Below, in pieces: positions 18,301 to 24,718 of a stretch of DNA of 54,579 bases. Position numbers and translations under genes: made by a program. Below the pieces are notes generated by a model. That model worked only from the letters and a program-made list of their open reading frames with translations, was not told where the DNA came from and made no database searches. Every line of letters begins with the position of its first letter. Position 1 is the first letter of the stretch. The DNA comes from Candidatus Methanomethylophilaceae archaeon. Lineage in GTDB: Archaea; Thermoplasmatota; Thermoplasmata; Methanomassiliicoccales; Methanomethylophilaceae. The stretch lies in the NCBI GenBank assembly GCA_017468935.1, contig JAFUHJ010000017.1, positions 1 through 54,579 of the forward strand, read 5' to 3'.

Positions 18301-19233
18301 ATGTCCCCCATCACAGATTACAGGGATCCTGACAACTGGGTCTATTTCGGGGAAGGCCCCGATAAGGGGGCTGACGTATTCCTCATAGCCCCCACCTCAG
18401 ATTTCACCGACGGTCGCAACATGTCCCTGGATGACGAGGAGCAGAAAGGATTCTTCAGGATATCCCTGGAGATGGAAAGAGGAATCTACGAGGATGTTGG
18501 GAATCTGTATTCCCCATATTACAGGCAGGCGACCATTCCCGCATATTTCCTGGAACCGTCGGAAAGGGATAGATGTCTTGAATTGGCATATTCCGATATC
18601 ATTGCGGCTTTCGATCATTTCCTGAGCACACGTCCTCCGGACAGGCCCCTGTTCCTGGCAGGATTCTCTCAGGGTTCCGACATGTGCTACAGGCTTCTGA
18701 AAGACCGCTTCGGGGACGTGGACCTGAGAGAGCGTCTGATAGCGGTATACGCATTGGGATGGCAGCTCACAGAGGACTTCGTGTCCGAGAATCCCTGGAT
18801 AGTTCCGGCGCAATCATCCGACGACGTCGGCGTGGTGGTGACCTTCGACTGCGAGGCACCGGGACTGAAGGGAACATTCCTGAATCCCGAAGGTACCTGG
18901 TCATACTCGATAAACCCGCTGAACTGGAAGACCGACGGTACCGTCGCGGATAGATCGCTGAACATCCGTTCCCGCATGTACGACCTCCTTGGTAATCCTA
19001 AGGAGGAGATCCCTAACCATTGCGGTTGCTACATCGAACCGGAAAGAGGCGTCCTGAAGGTCACGGACGTGGATCCTGAGGATATCGAGCAGCTGATCCC
19101 CGGGCTTCCGAAGGAATGTTTCCATGTGCAGGACTACCAGTTCTTCTTCTACAATCTGAAAAGGAATGTCATGGACAGGAAGGCGGCATACCTCGGAAAA
19201 CGGAGGATTCGATCTTGGATCAGGTCTCTTTGA
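18301..19233 (+). CDS. DUF3089-type alpha/beta hydrolase
   Basis: About 310 aa. The nucleophile elbow GFSQGS, preceded by PLFLAG, and the N-terminal KGADVFLIAPT segment match the DUF3089 alpha/beta-hydrolase family of unknown substrate. The ATG at 18301 (MSPITDYRDPDNWVYFG) is preferred over 18217, because the extra 28 residues are not family-like and would fall in promoter sequence. No signal peptide is visible, so it is cytoplasmic. It is transcribed away from the LRR surface protein. Downstream lies the start of a decayed accessory region. Confidence 0.82.
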   Translation: MSPITDYRDPDNWVYFGEGPDKGADVFLIAPTSDFTDGRNMSLDDEEQKGFFRISLEMERGIYEDVGNLYSPYYRQATIPAYFLEPSERDRCLELAYSDIIAAFDHFLSTRPPDRPLFLAGFSQGSDMCYRLLKDRFGDVDLRERLIAVYALGWQLTEDFVSENPWIVPAQSSDDVGVVVTFDCEAPGLKGTFLNPEGTWSYSINPLNWKTDGTVADRSLNIRSRMYDLLGNPKEEIPNHCGCYIEPERGVLKVTDVDPEDIEQLIPGLPKECFHVQDYQFFFYNLKRNVMDRKAAYLGKRRIRSWIRSL

Positions 19234-19317
19234 GGCCTATAGTATCAGGACTTATGCTCGGACACCGTATTCTTTCCACATAGATAGTTGCCACACTGTG
19301 GACGCAACCATAACAGG

Positions 19318-19680
19318 TTACAGCTGACGGTATTTCAGATAACCGACGAAGTTCTTCGCCGCAACCGGGAGTTTCGACCTGTCGCGCATTACCAAACAGA
19401 TATACCTGTATGCCGGCACATCCAAAGGCAGGACTGCGATCCTGTACGGTATCCTGCGGAGTATCAGTTCGGGCAGTATGCTCACTCCCAACCCATTCTC
19501 CACCATGGACATGATGGCATAGTCGTCCCAGGTGGTGAAGACAACGTTGGGGACCAATCCGTTGGATTCGAAGAGTTCCGAAATCTCTGCCTTCTCACCC
19601 TTCTCCAACAGCATGAACGGTCCTTCCGCCAATTCCGCCAATGGGATGCAGTCCCTCCCGTCGTCCATCGATGATAGAGA
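19318..19680 (-). pseudogene. C-terminal remnant of a LysR-type regulator
   Basis: About 120 codons ending in TAA encode only the second half of a LysR effector-binding domain: CIPLAELAEGPFMLLEKG, then MSMVENGLGVSILPELIL, the classic 'G-G-V-P' pocket region. No helix-turn-helix or first half of the protein is present. Homology stops near 19660-19680, exactly where an EamA fragment on the other strand begins, so both genes were cut at one junction. The annotated 5' limit is approximate. Confidence 0.72.
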
Positions 19681-19960
19681 TATCATCCCTCTCCTCATTC
19701 TCGGTCTGCTGAATACCGGTTTCGGATGTCTTCTGTACTTCACTTCCATAGGGAGGATAGAGGCCCAGACTGTTGCGATCTGCGATTATCTCGAGCCCGC
19801 ATCGGCTCTCTTTTTCGCAATGCTGTTGCTGGGAGAGACTGCGAGTATCGAAGAGATCATCGGAATGGCATTGATTGCCGCAGGGGTTATAATCGGATCA
19901 AACGTCAGGTGCCGGAGTTCTAAGCTGAAATCGAATCAACGGAGGAATGAACAGGGGTGA
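19680..19960 (+). pseudogene. C-terminal remnant of an EamA transporter
   Basis: The reading frame from about 19680 encodes the last third of a DMT/EamA carrier: LILGLLNTGFGCLLYFTSIG, then CDYLEPASALFFAMLLLGE and a last helix, ending with a basic tail and TGA. The first seven or so helices are missing. With the LysR remnant it forms a truncated divergent pair. It is probably not functional. Confidence 0.72.
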
Positions 19961-20064
19961 GTACCTGTGTTTGTATTTCTTGAATCGATAGAGGACGATA
20001 TCGGTCTGAAATACTGCATCATATCAATCGCTGATAGCATAGATTCTAGCGTGACATCCTCAAC

Positions 20065-20207
20065 ATGGAGGAAGGCAACCTCATACCGGCGGACGAGGTC
20101 TTCGAAGAGCTCAGGCAGAAGTACGGCCTATGACATACGGAGTCTTCTTTACAAAGCTCTCCAAGTGCGATCTTAACGACCGCCGCAGGCCAGGCTTTCT
20201 TGCATGA
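20065..20207 (+). pseudogene. Toxin-antitoxin relic (RelB-like tail and RelE-like head)
   Basis: Two tiny frames overlap by 4 nt (ATGA). At 20065-20133, 22 codons resemble the C-terminus of a RelB/prevent-host-death-type antitoxin (LIPADEVFEELRQKYGL). At 20130-20207, 25 codons look like the first residues of a RelE/ParE toxin (MTYGVFFTKLSKCDL) before running out of homology. This is the usual antitoxin-toxin order and overlap, so it reads as the surviving junction of a deleted module. In-frame stops lie just upstream. The family assignment rests on short matches. Confidence 0.5.
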
Positions 20208-20258
20208 TTCTGAGCCCACAACTATCATCTTTATCTAAGACAAACCATATTTATCATC

Positions 20259-20456
20259 ATGAGCAAGTCTTACGATGCCTATATGAAGCTTGACAAGCGT
20301 CCCTATGCTGGGGAGTTCGTTGGGATGTGTGACGGAGTCGTAGTAGCCCATTCCACTTCTTTAAAAGAGGTATACGAAGCGACCAAGAAGGCTTGCGGGC
20401 CTACTAAAGTGCCTTTCATTTCCCAGGTCCTTCCAGCAGATTGCATGCTTCTCTGA
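20259..20456 (+). CDS. Small DUF5678-like protein
   Basis: 65 aa. The pattern YAGEFVGMCDGVVVAHSTSLKEVYEATKKACG is that of DUF5678 proteins, small domains of unknown function found in archaea and bacteria. A TATA-like TTTATCTA at 20230 lies about 27 nt before the ATG, suggesting a leaderless transcript. The next gene starts 4 nt after the stop and encodes a retropepsin-like protease, a frequent partner of DUF5678, which supports a two-gene operon. Confidence 0.7.
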   Translation: MSKSYDAYMKLDKRPYAGEFVGMCDGVVVAHSTSLKEVYEATKKACGPTKVPFISQVLPADCMLL

Positions 20457-20460
20457 TATT

Positions 20461-20895
20461 ATGTCGATGACTTACAGGTATGTCGATACAGTCAATCCAG
20501 ACGGGACCATGCGCAAACGTCCTGCAATCCCTGTTCTATTCTCGTGTGGAGATGAGAAGGCGGAGATCATGTCCCTTATCGACAGTGGCGCAGACATGTC
20601 AGCCATTGATTTCAGATGGGCTGAGCTGCTGGGGCTTAATCTATCAGGGAAGAAGACCAAGTCTTTCGGGGTAGGGTCTGAAATCGACACTGTCATTAGT
20701 AAGGTCAGGGCAGAGGTATTCAGAGGGCATGAGCGTTATTCCTATGATATACCCATAAGGGTGCTGTTCATTGATGATTCTGAGCCATTCATCACGACCC
20801 TTATCGGAAGGAAGGGGTTCTTCGATCACTTCAAAATCACCATCGACGAATCGCAGCAGAAGGTTACCCTCAAATCCAACGGTCAATCTGATTGA
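20461..20895 (+). CDS. Retropepsin-like aspartyl protease domain protein
   Basis: 144 aa. The motif SLIDSGADMSAID at residues 38-50 is the D-S/T-G-A catalytic signature of retroviral-type aspartic proteases. The rest (IPVLFSCG, DIPIRVLFIDDS, TTLIGRKGFFDHFKI) fits the single-domain prokaryotic branch, which would work as a homodimer. No transmembrane segment or signal is visible. It is coupled to the DUF5678-like gene just upstream. The physiological substrate is unknown. Confidence 0.75.
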   Translation: MSMTYRYVDTVNPDGTMRKRPAIPVLFSCGDEKAEIMSLIDSGADMSAIDFRWAELLGLNLSGKKTKSFGVGSEIDTVISKVRAEVFRGHERYSYDIPIRVLFIDDSEPFITTLIGRKGFFDHFKITIDESQQKVTLKSNGQSD

Positions 20896-20901
20896 TTGAT
20901 C

Positions 20902-20929
20902 CGTATCCTGCCATACATGTACCGTGCTG
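20902..20929 (+). repeat. 28-nt direct repeat, copy 1
   Basis: Matches 22656-22683 at 27 of 28 positions (core CCATACATGTACCGTGCTG). It lies 6 nt after the protease stop. Here it also forms a perfect stem TGTACCGT/ACGGTACA with loop GCTGA. The two copies flank the toxin-antitoxin and zeta-kinase genes. Confidence 0.75.
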
Positions 20930-21032
20930 AACGGTACAGACATGAGATGATTGAATCATGGACTGATCATGTACCTTATTCACATCAAACATCAAGAAAT
21001 GGTTATACGGGCTGTCCAGGATAACCAACTCG

Positions 21033-21227
21033 ATGAAGGACAAAGATATCAAGTTCGATCAAAAGCTGACAGATGCTTGCTCGAGTCTTTCATTCTACAC
21101 AGACGATCCCTATTTTGTCGAACCCATGGATTTCAACACTATCTCTAAGGATTACAAGCAGCTAAAGAACGATGTCGACCGGCCCATGCATACGAGAAGA
21201 ACATTTAAACGGTGCATGGAGGTATGA
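21033..21227 (+). CDS. Hypothetical 64-aa protein
   Basis: A short acidic/basic ORF (start MKDKDIKFDQKLTDACSS) with no recognised family. In support, a TATA-like GGTTATACGG lies about 25 nt before the ATG, which would give a leaderless message. Against it, its 3' end runs over the TATA box of the next gene and it is short. It may be a relic. Confidence 0.35.
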   Translation: MKDKDIKFDQKLTDACSSLSFYTDDPYFVEPMDFNTISKDYKQLKNDVDRPMHTRRTFKRCMEV

Positions 21228-21243
21228 TACCAGAGGAATAGCA

Positions 21244-21489
21244 ATGGCAGTCATGTCCGATTCGAATCTTGCATATACCGAAGACGTAAAGTCAGGTCTT
21301 CGCGACGACGGCTATGTCCAGTTCCAGAAGGATGGGGTCAACACCATGCTTCTGATAGATGTGACTACCGGTGACAGGCTCCGCGAAATACTTCTCAACA
21401 TAGAGCTTGCCGAGGCTTTCAGAAGATCCGAAGAGGACGGGGACAACATGGATGCCTTCGAGTTCCTGGAGAGTCTCAGGAATGAATGA
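21244..21489 (+). CDS. Putative antitoxin (Phd/RelB-like)
   Basis: 81 aa, acidic, with a C-terminal leucine/acid-rich helix (AFRRSEEDGDNMDAFEFLESL) typical of antitoxin tails. A TATA-like ATTTAAAC at 21199 lies upstream at the right distance. The stop overlaps the next ORF's start by 8 nt, as in toxin-antitoxin operons. The N-terminal DNA-binding fold cannot be assigned with certainty; the call rests on size, overlap and partner. Confidence 0.55.
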   Translation: MAVMSDSNLAYTEDVKSGLRDDGYVQFQKDGVNTMLLIDVTTGDRLREILLNIELAEAFRRSEEDGDNMDAFEFLESLRNE

Positions 21490-21883
21490 TTACAGGCTTC
21501 AGGTATCCAAGGACGCCCGTATGGAGATCAGTGCGATCAAGAGGTATATCAAATACAGGCTCAAGAACGTACAGACGGCTGAGAATTACTACAAAGATAC
21601 CCGTGAGGCTTTCGAGCACATATTCGAGAACAACGTCAGGGTGTTCGCGAAGGATGCGGATTATGTGAAGGAGCTCGTTCCCGAGATCAAATCTGGCCTT
21701 TTGGATTCGGGGATGAGATGGGGAGATCTCACTTCGAAGGTGGCCATGATCGTTTCCGGTAAGGAGGTCATGGACAACATCGCTGTTTCCAGGCGGCCTA
21801 GGCGCGTCGGACCCCGGTCCAGTGCCGGCCGCTGGCCGCACGCACAAATGGTCAGACAGATGTTAGAAATCGATATATCCTAA
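21482..21883 (+). CDS. RelE/ParE-like toxin, C-terminus aberrant
   Basis: 133 aa. The first ~55 residues (YRLQVSKDARMEISAIKRYI, TAENYYKDTREAFEHIF) look like the ParE/RelE toxin N-terminus. From about residue 60 the sequence does not follow that family (KSGLLDSGMRWGDLTSKVAM) and ends in an arginine/proline-rich stretch. It may be a fused or frame-disrupted toxin. It overlaps its putative antitoxin by 8 nt and ends in TAA, unusual for this window. Confidence 0.5.
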   Translation: MNDYRLQVSKDARMEISAIKRYIKYRLKNVQTAENYYKDTREAFEHIFENNVRVFAKDADYVKELVPEIKSGLLDSGMRWGDLTSKVAMIVSGKEVMDNIAVSRRPRRVGPRSSAGRWPHAQMVRQMLEIDIS

Positions 21884-21914
21884 ATCGAACATGAAGTATC
21901 AAGGGAGTGTAATC

Positions 21915-22067
21915 TTGACTGAAGACATTTTCGAAACGGAAGCATTCATTGAGGGTGTGAAGAAGGTAGGGCCAGGTTCCGAATTCAGGTACAGATGCAT
22001 CTTCGATCCCACGCCTGTTACCAGAGATGGCAGGATTCCTCCAGCTGATCGCGATGGAACAAGTTAA
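21915..22067 (+). CDS. Small protein encoded before the zeta-like kinase (possible antitoxin)
   Basis: 50-aa ORF starting with TTG at 21915, preceded by GGAGTG at a 5-nt spacing, a good ribosome-binding arrangement. The in-frame ATG at 21891 lacks one. The product (EDIFETEAFIEGV, then FRYRCIFDPTPVTRDG) is acidic at the N-terminus and has no domain I recognise. It overlaps the kinase start by 14 nt. By position and coupling it is a candidate neutralising partner of the kinase; that is inference. Confidence 0.5.
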   Translation: MTEDIFETEAFIEGVKKVGPGSEFRYRCIFDPTPVTRDGRIPPADRDGTS

Positions 22068-22641
22068 GCGTCTATTGATAATAGCTGGACCGAATGGGTC
22101 CGGCAAATCCTCATTGGTAACATCGACGTTGTTGGACCTGGTAGAGGACAAGATTATCAATCCCGATAATTATGCGCGCGGAATAACCGATGTTGCGGAT
22201 GAGGCCGACAGGTACCGCATAGCCATGGACATGTGCAAGGTCTTGCGCGAAGATCTGCTTCAAAGAGGGGTATCCTTTGGTTTTGAAACAGTGGCATCCA
22301 GAGAGGACAAGTTGGAATTTGTCGAGAGAGCTAAATCATTGGGATATGAGATAAGATTCCTCTTCGTCACCACGGGCGACCCGGAAATATGCTGCAGGAG
22401 GATAGATCAAAGGGTGGCTGCAGGGGGACACGATGTTCCCCGCGACAAGGTCTATTCTAGATTCGAGCGCACTATGGGGTTCCTCCCTGCGTATATCAAA
22501 CTGGCTGACATGGCTAAAGTATATGACAACAGCGGCAACGGCCTTGTGAGTGTCCTTACCAAAAAGGATGGGCGCATCAGTCTGTCTGATGATGCTTTGA
22601 AATACGATTGGGTCAGGAAGTACCTATCCGAATTCCTTTGA
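22054..22641 (+). CDS. Zeta-toxin-like P-loop kinase
   Basis: About 195 aa. Walker A GPNGSGKSS at 12-20 follows LLIIA. A substrate-side acidic/aromatic segment FGFETVAS and the basic motif RVAAGGHDVP...RF are typical of the zeta-toxin/AAA_33 family. Classical zeta toxins phosphorylate UDP-N-acetylglucosamine, but many family members are uncharacterised kinases. Pseudomurein or amino-sugar precursors in an archaeon are possible targets, not shown. The ATG at 22054 is favoured because the kinase core begins 5 residues later; the 9 upstream codons are in frame. Confidence 0.78.
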   Translation: MEQVKRLLIIAGPNGSGKSSLVTSTLLDLVEDKIINPDNYARGITDVADEADRYRIAMDMCKVLREDLLQRGVSFGFETVASREDKLEFVERAKSLGYEIRFLFVTTGDPEICCRRIDQRVAAGGHDVPRDKVYSRFERTMGFLPAYIKLADMAKVYDNSGNGLVSVLTKKDGRISLSDDALKYDWVRKYLSEFL

Positions 22642-22655
22642 TTGACACACAGGCG

Positions 22656-22683
22656 CGTATCTTGCCATACATGTACCGTGCTG
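22656..22683 (+). repeat. 28-nt direct repeat, copy 2
   Basis: Second copy of the repeat at 20902-20929 with one C-to-T difference. Like copy 1 it follows a gene stop by a few nucleotides. The extended stem seen in copy 1 is broken here. Confidence 0.75.
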
Positions 22684-22777
22684 GAAGCAGGTACTGAAAA
22701 TAGAATGTTAATTCAGCTGAAGGCGGGCATGTATCTAGGTTCTCGATCATCTCCAGCAAAAATAATTGAGGAATAAA

Positions 22778-22795
22778 TGGGGCAATCCAGCCCCA
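22778..22795 (-). terminator. Terminator hairpin on the minus strand
   Basis: Stem TGGGGC/GCCCCA with a 6-nt loop. On the minus strand it is followed by TTTATTCC and an A/T-rich stretch. It lies just beyond the stop at 22802. The 22684-22777 interval shows nothing else I can name. Confidence 0.6.
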
Positions 22796-22801
22796 GTTTA
22801 A

Positions 22802-22942
22802 TCAGATTTCCATCATGATTTGGTCAAGCCATCTTCTGGCGGTCTCCCTTCCCGGACATTCAGCCATGATGTCAGCGATCTTCTTGATCCCCTTCGAAAG
22901 ACAGTACTTGTCGGGACCCTCTTCGGGATGAACTCCATGGGC
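22802..22942 (-). pseudogene. Unidentified C-terminal gene fragment
   Basis: 46 sense codons in the same frame as, and immediately after, the stop of the Ntn-hydrolase gene. The product has ordinary protein composition (CLSKGIKKIADIMAEC, ARRWLDQIMMEI), ends in TGA and is followed by a terminator. There is no usable start apart from an internal ATG. I cannot name the family. It is most simply the tail of a deleted gene; readthrough of the preceding TGA is an unlikely alternative. Confidence 0.35.
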
Positions 22943-24004
22943 TCAGGCAGCTGCGAGCTCTAGTCTGATAGGATGATCATAGTCCATCGTCTGGCCGATG
23001 CGGAGGTAGAGGGTGGCCGTCAGGTCCTCGGTGTCGTAGACGATCGACCATCTGGTGTAATGGGAAAGGTCGGGGCTATCCTGCTTGACGGATACCAGCA
23101 CGTCCTTGACCCGGTCCTCGTCCATGACGTCCGATGCGTCCAGGGCATTCCTTATGATATCGTACCTTTGTTGGCTGCTCTCGGATATGGGGACTCCAGT
23201 GCCGGGGTAGATGTAATGGTTAGTCATCAGTTCGGTGGGTGTCGCCTTGATCCTCCCGTCGATGACCTCGATCGCCCTGGAATCGCCAGATGTGTCGGTG
23301 ACGAACAGATGGTAGCATCCCTCGGCCCTCAGGCTGTAATCCTGCAGGAGCTCCACGGCCTTCTCGGCGGAGTCCGCATGGTCGAGTATGATCCTCAGGG
23401 CGCAGGTCGTGAAGATTGGCGTCTTACCCGACATGTCCATCTCACTGACGTTGTGCACCATGTTGACGCAAACGAAGACGCCCTTCTCGTTGACACCGTC
23501 CAGAGGGATGTACGGGGCCGCGTTCAGCCTGACATCGGCGGGCAGCTTGCGATAGTCCTCGTCGGTGTCCACGAACATCCTCATGTCGACGAGGCTCATG
23601 GACCGGTAGCAGCCGTCCGCATGGGTGTAGACCACCGCGGGCATGCTGTATCTGTAATCGAAGTTCCTGCCCACGAGGTACCCGGAGCCGTCGGCATCGG
23701 TCGCCTCGAAGACGGAACAGTTCCTGGGGATGACGCCGTTGATGTACCGCCCGCACGTCACGTTGTCCTTGAGATATTCGTAGAAGTCCGTCAGATCCAG
23801 ATCGGACGAGCCGTGCCTGAGGTAGTCCTCGAACCCGTAATCCCCTGTCATGTCTATGTAGGCCAGTTTGCCATCGGCATCCACCTTCACGTCGAAGATG
23901 ACGGTCTGGTCGTCGTCCGGTACAGCGGTGGACAATACCAGCGCAACGACCGCCAAGGCGATCAGGATGGCAAGGGCTATGATGCTCCTCGTTCTTGTGC
24001 TCAT
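22943..24004 (-). CDS. Secreted linear-amide C-N hydrolase (choloylglycine-hydrolase-like Ntn hydrolase)
   Basis: About 353 aa. A hydrophobic N-terminal segment (residues ~6-28) acts as signal or anchor. The catalytic-cysteine region is NCSVFEATDADGSGYLVGRN (Cys96), followed by FDY, the pattern of bile-salt hydrolase and penicillin-V-acylase family enzymes; GVNEKGVFVCVNM and AEGCYHLFVTD continue the fold. The nucleophile must normally be exposed by N-terminal cleavage; here about 95 residues precede it. ATG at 24004 is used (a GTG 6 nt upstream is in frame). The substrate could be a conjugated bile acid, acyl-lactone or peptide amide. An integrase remnant begins only about 30 nt from its start. 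Confidence 0.78.
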   Translation of the reverse strand: MSTRTRSIIALAILIALAVVALVLSTAVPDDDQTVIFDVKVDADGKLAYIDMTGDYGFEDYLRHGSSDLDLTDFYEYLKDNVTCGRYINGVIPRNCSVFEATDADGSGYLVGRNFDYRYSMPAVVYTHADGCYRSMSLVDMRMFVDTDEDYRKLPADVRLNAAPYIPLDGVNEKGVFVCVNMVHNVSEMDMSGKTPIFTTCALRIILDHADSAEKAVELLQDYSLRAEGCYHLFVTDTSGDSRAIEVIDGRIKATPTELMTNHYIYPGTGVPISESSQQRYDIIRNALDASDVMDEDRVKDVLVSVKQDSPDLSHYTRWSIVYDTEDLTATLYLRIGQTMDYDHPIRLELAAA

Positions 24005-24033
24005 GGGCACGGTATGGGCTTCAGCATAGAAAT

Positions 24034-24339
24034 CAGTACCCTCCCCTGGCGCTGTTCCCTCCTCTGATGGTCAAGTCGGGATTCGTCACGATGGAGACCA
24101 TCAACAAGAGGAAGAGGAGCGTCGAGAAGATCATCGGCGAGAGGCTCGCTCTCAAGGACGCCCGCCGCGCCTGCGGGCAGAGGATGCTCGACCGCGGGGT
24201 ACCCATCGAGAGAGTATCCTATGCAATGAGGCACGACTCGATCAAGACCACGCAGAAGTACTACGCGAACTACCGTAAGAAAGCGGTGTTGGACAACATA
24301 TACGGGGCGATTAAGGGCAAACCCGATGGTATGCCCTGA
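24034..24339 (+). pseudogene. C-terminal remnant of a tyrosine recombinase/integrase
   Basis: About 100 codons cover the end of a phage-type integrase catalytic domain: a LFPPL segment, DARRACGQRMLDRG (second Arg box), MRHDSIKTTQ (His box) and KYYANYR with the nucleophile Tyr. The N-terminal DNA-binding domain and first catalytic Arg are absent. The fragment ends 172 nt from the 3' end of a tRNA gene, the usual insertion site for such elements, and marks the border of an old integrated element. Confidence 0.75.
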
Positions 24340-24511
24340 TCCAAGTAAACGGCAATCATCGGGCGTTCGACAACTGTTGTTTGGGCTCAAGACTATAGAA
24401 TGGGCCCGCAACATAAAGATCGTCCGTCGATTGCTCATTTTTCCACTCGAAAAATCAGGCCAGTACTTTGTATGGAGCCCATGAAAGTATGCTATAAAGC
24501 ATAAAAAAAGG

Positions 24512-24585
24512 TGGGCCCTACCGGGTTCGAACCAGTGACCACTCGGTTATGAGCCGAGCGCTCTACCTGACTAAGCTAAGAGCCC
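24512..24585 (-). tRNA. tRNA with CAT anticodon (elongator Met or Ile2)
   Basis: 74 nt. The cloverleaf folds on the minus strand: acceptor GGGCTCT with AGGGCCC and A73, D-arm with TAGC...GAGC, anticodon stem CTCGG/CCGAG with loop CTCATAA, T-loop TTCGAAC. CCA is not encoded. CAT can belong to elongator Met or to an Ile2 whose C34 is modified to agmatidine; the sequence alone does not settle it. A run of T follows the 3' end as terminator. It is a likely integration site because an integrase remnant lies on its 3' side. Confidence 0.93.
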
Positions 24586-24718
24586 ATCGTCCGTCCTTAA
24601 ACGGATTATATTTAATAATGTATCGAACAGGCATGTCAGTTGCGTAGTTCCGTATCCATGGGTCTGTTTTTGACATGGGTTCGCGTGACGCTTTATACCT
24701 CCCCGACGATGCGGTACC

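Noticed and set aside
19967-20176. 69-codon ORF over the toxin-antitoxin relic
   Set aside because: Serine/arginine-rich composition is typical of an off-frame; the relic peptides in the other frames are family-like.
20951-21148. ORF in a second frame over the hypothetical gene at 21033
   Set aside because: It overlaps the better-supported frame and lacks a promoter or ribosome-binding site at a suitable distance.
24399-24420. TGGGCCC near the tRNA as an attachment-site copy
   Set aside because: Only 7 nt match the tRNA 3' end, too short to support an attachment duplication.
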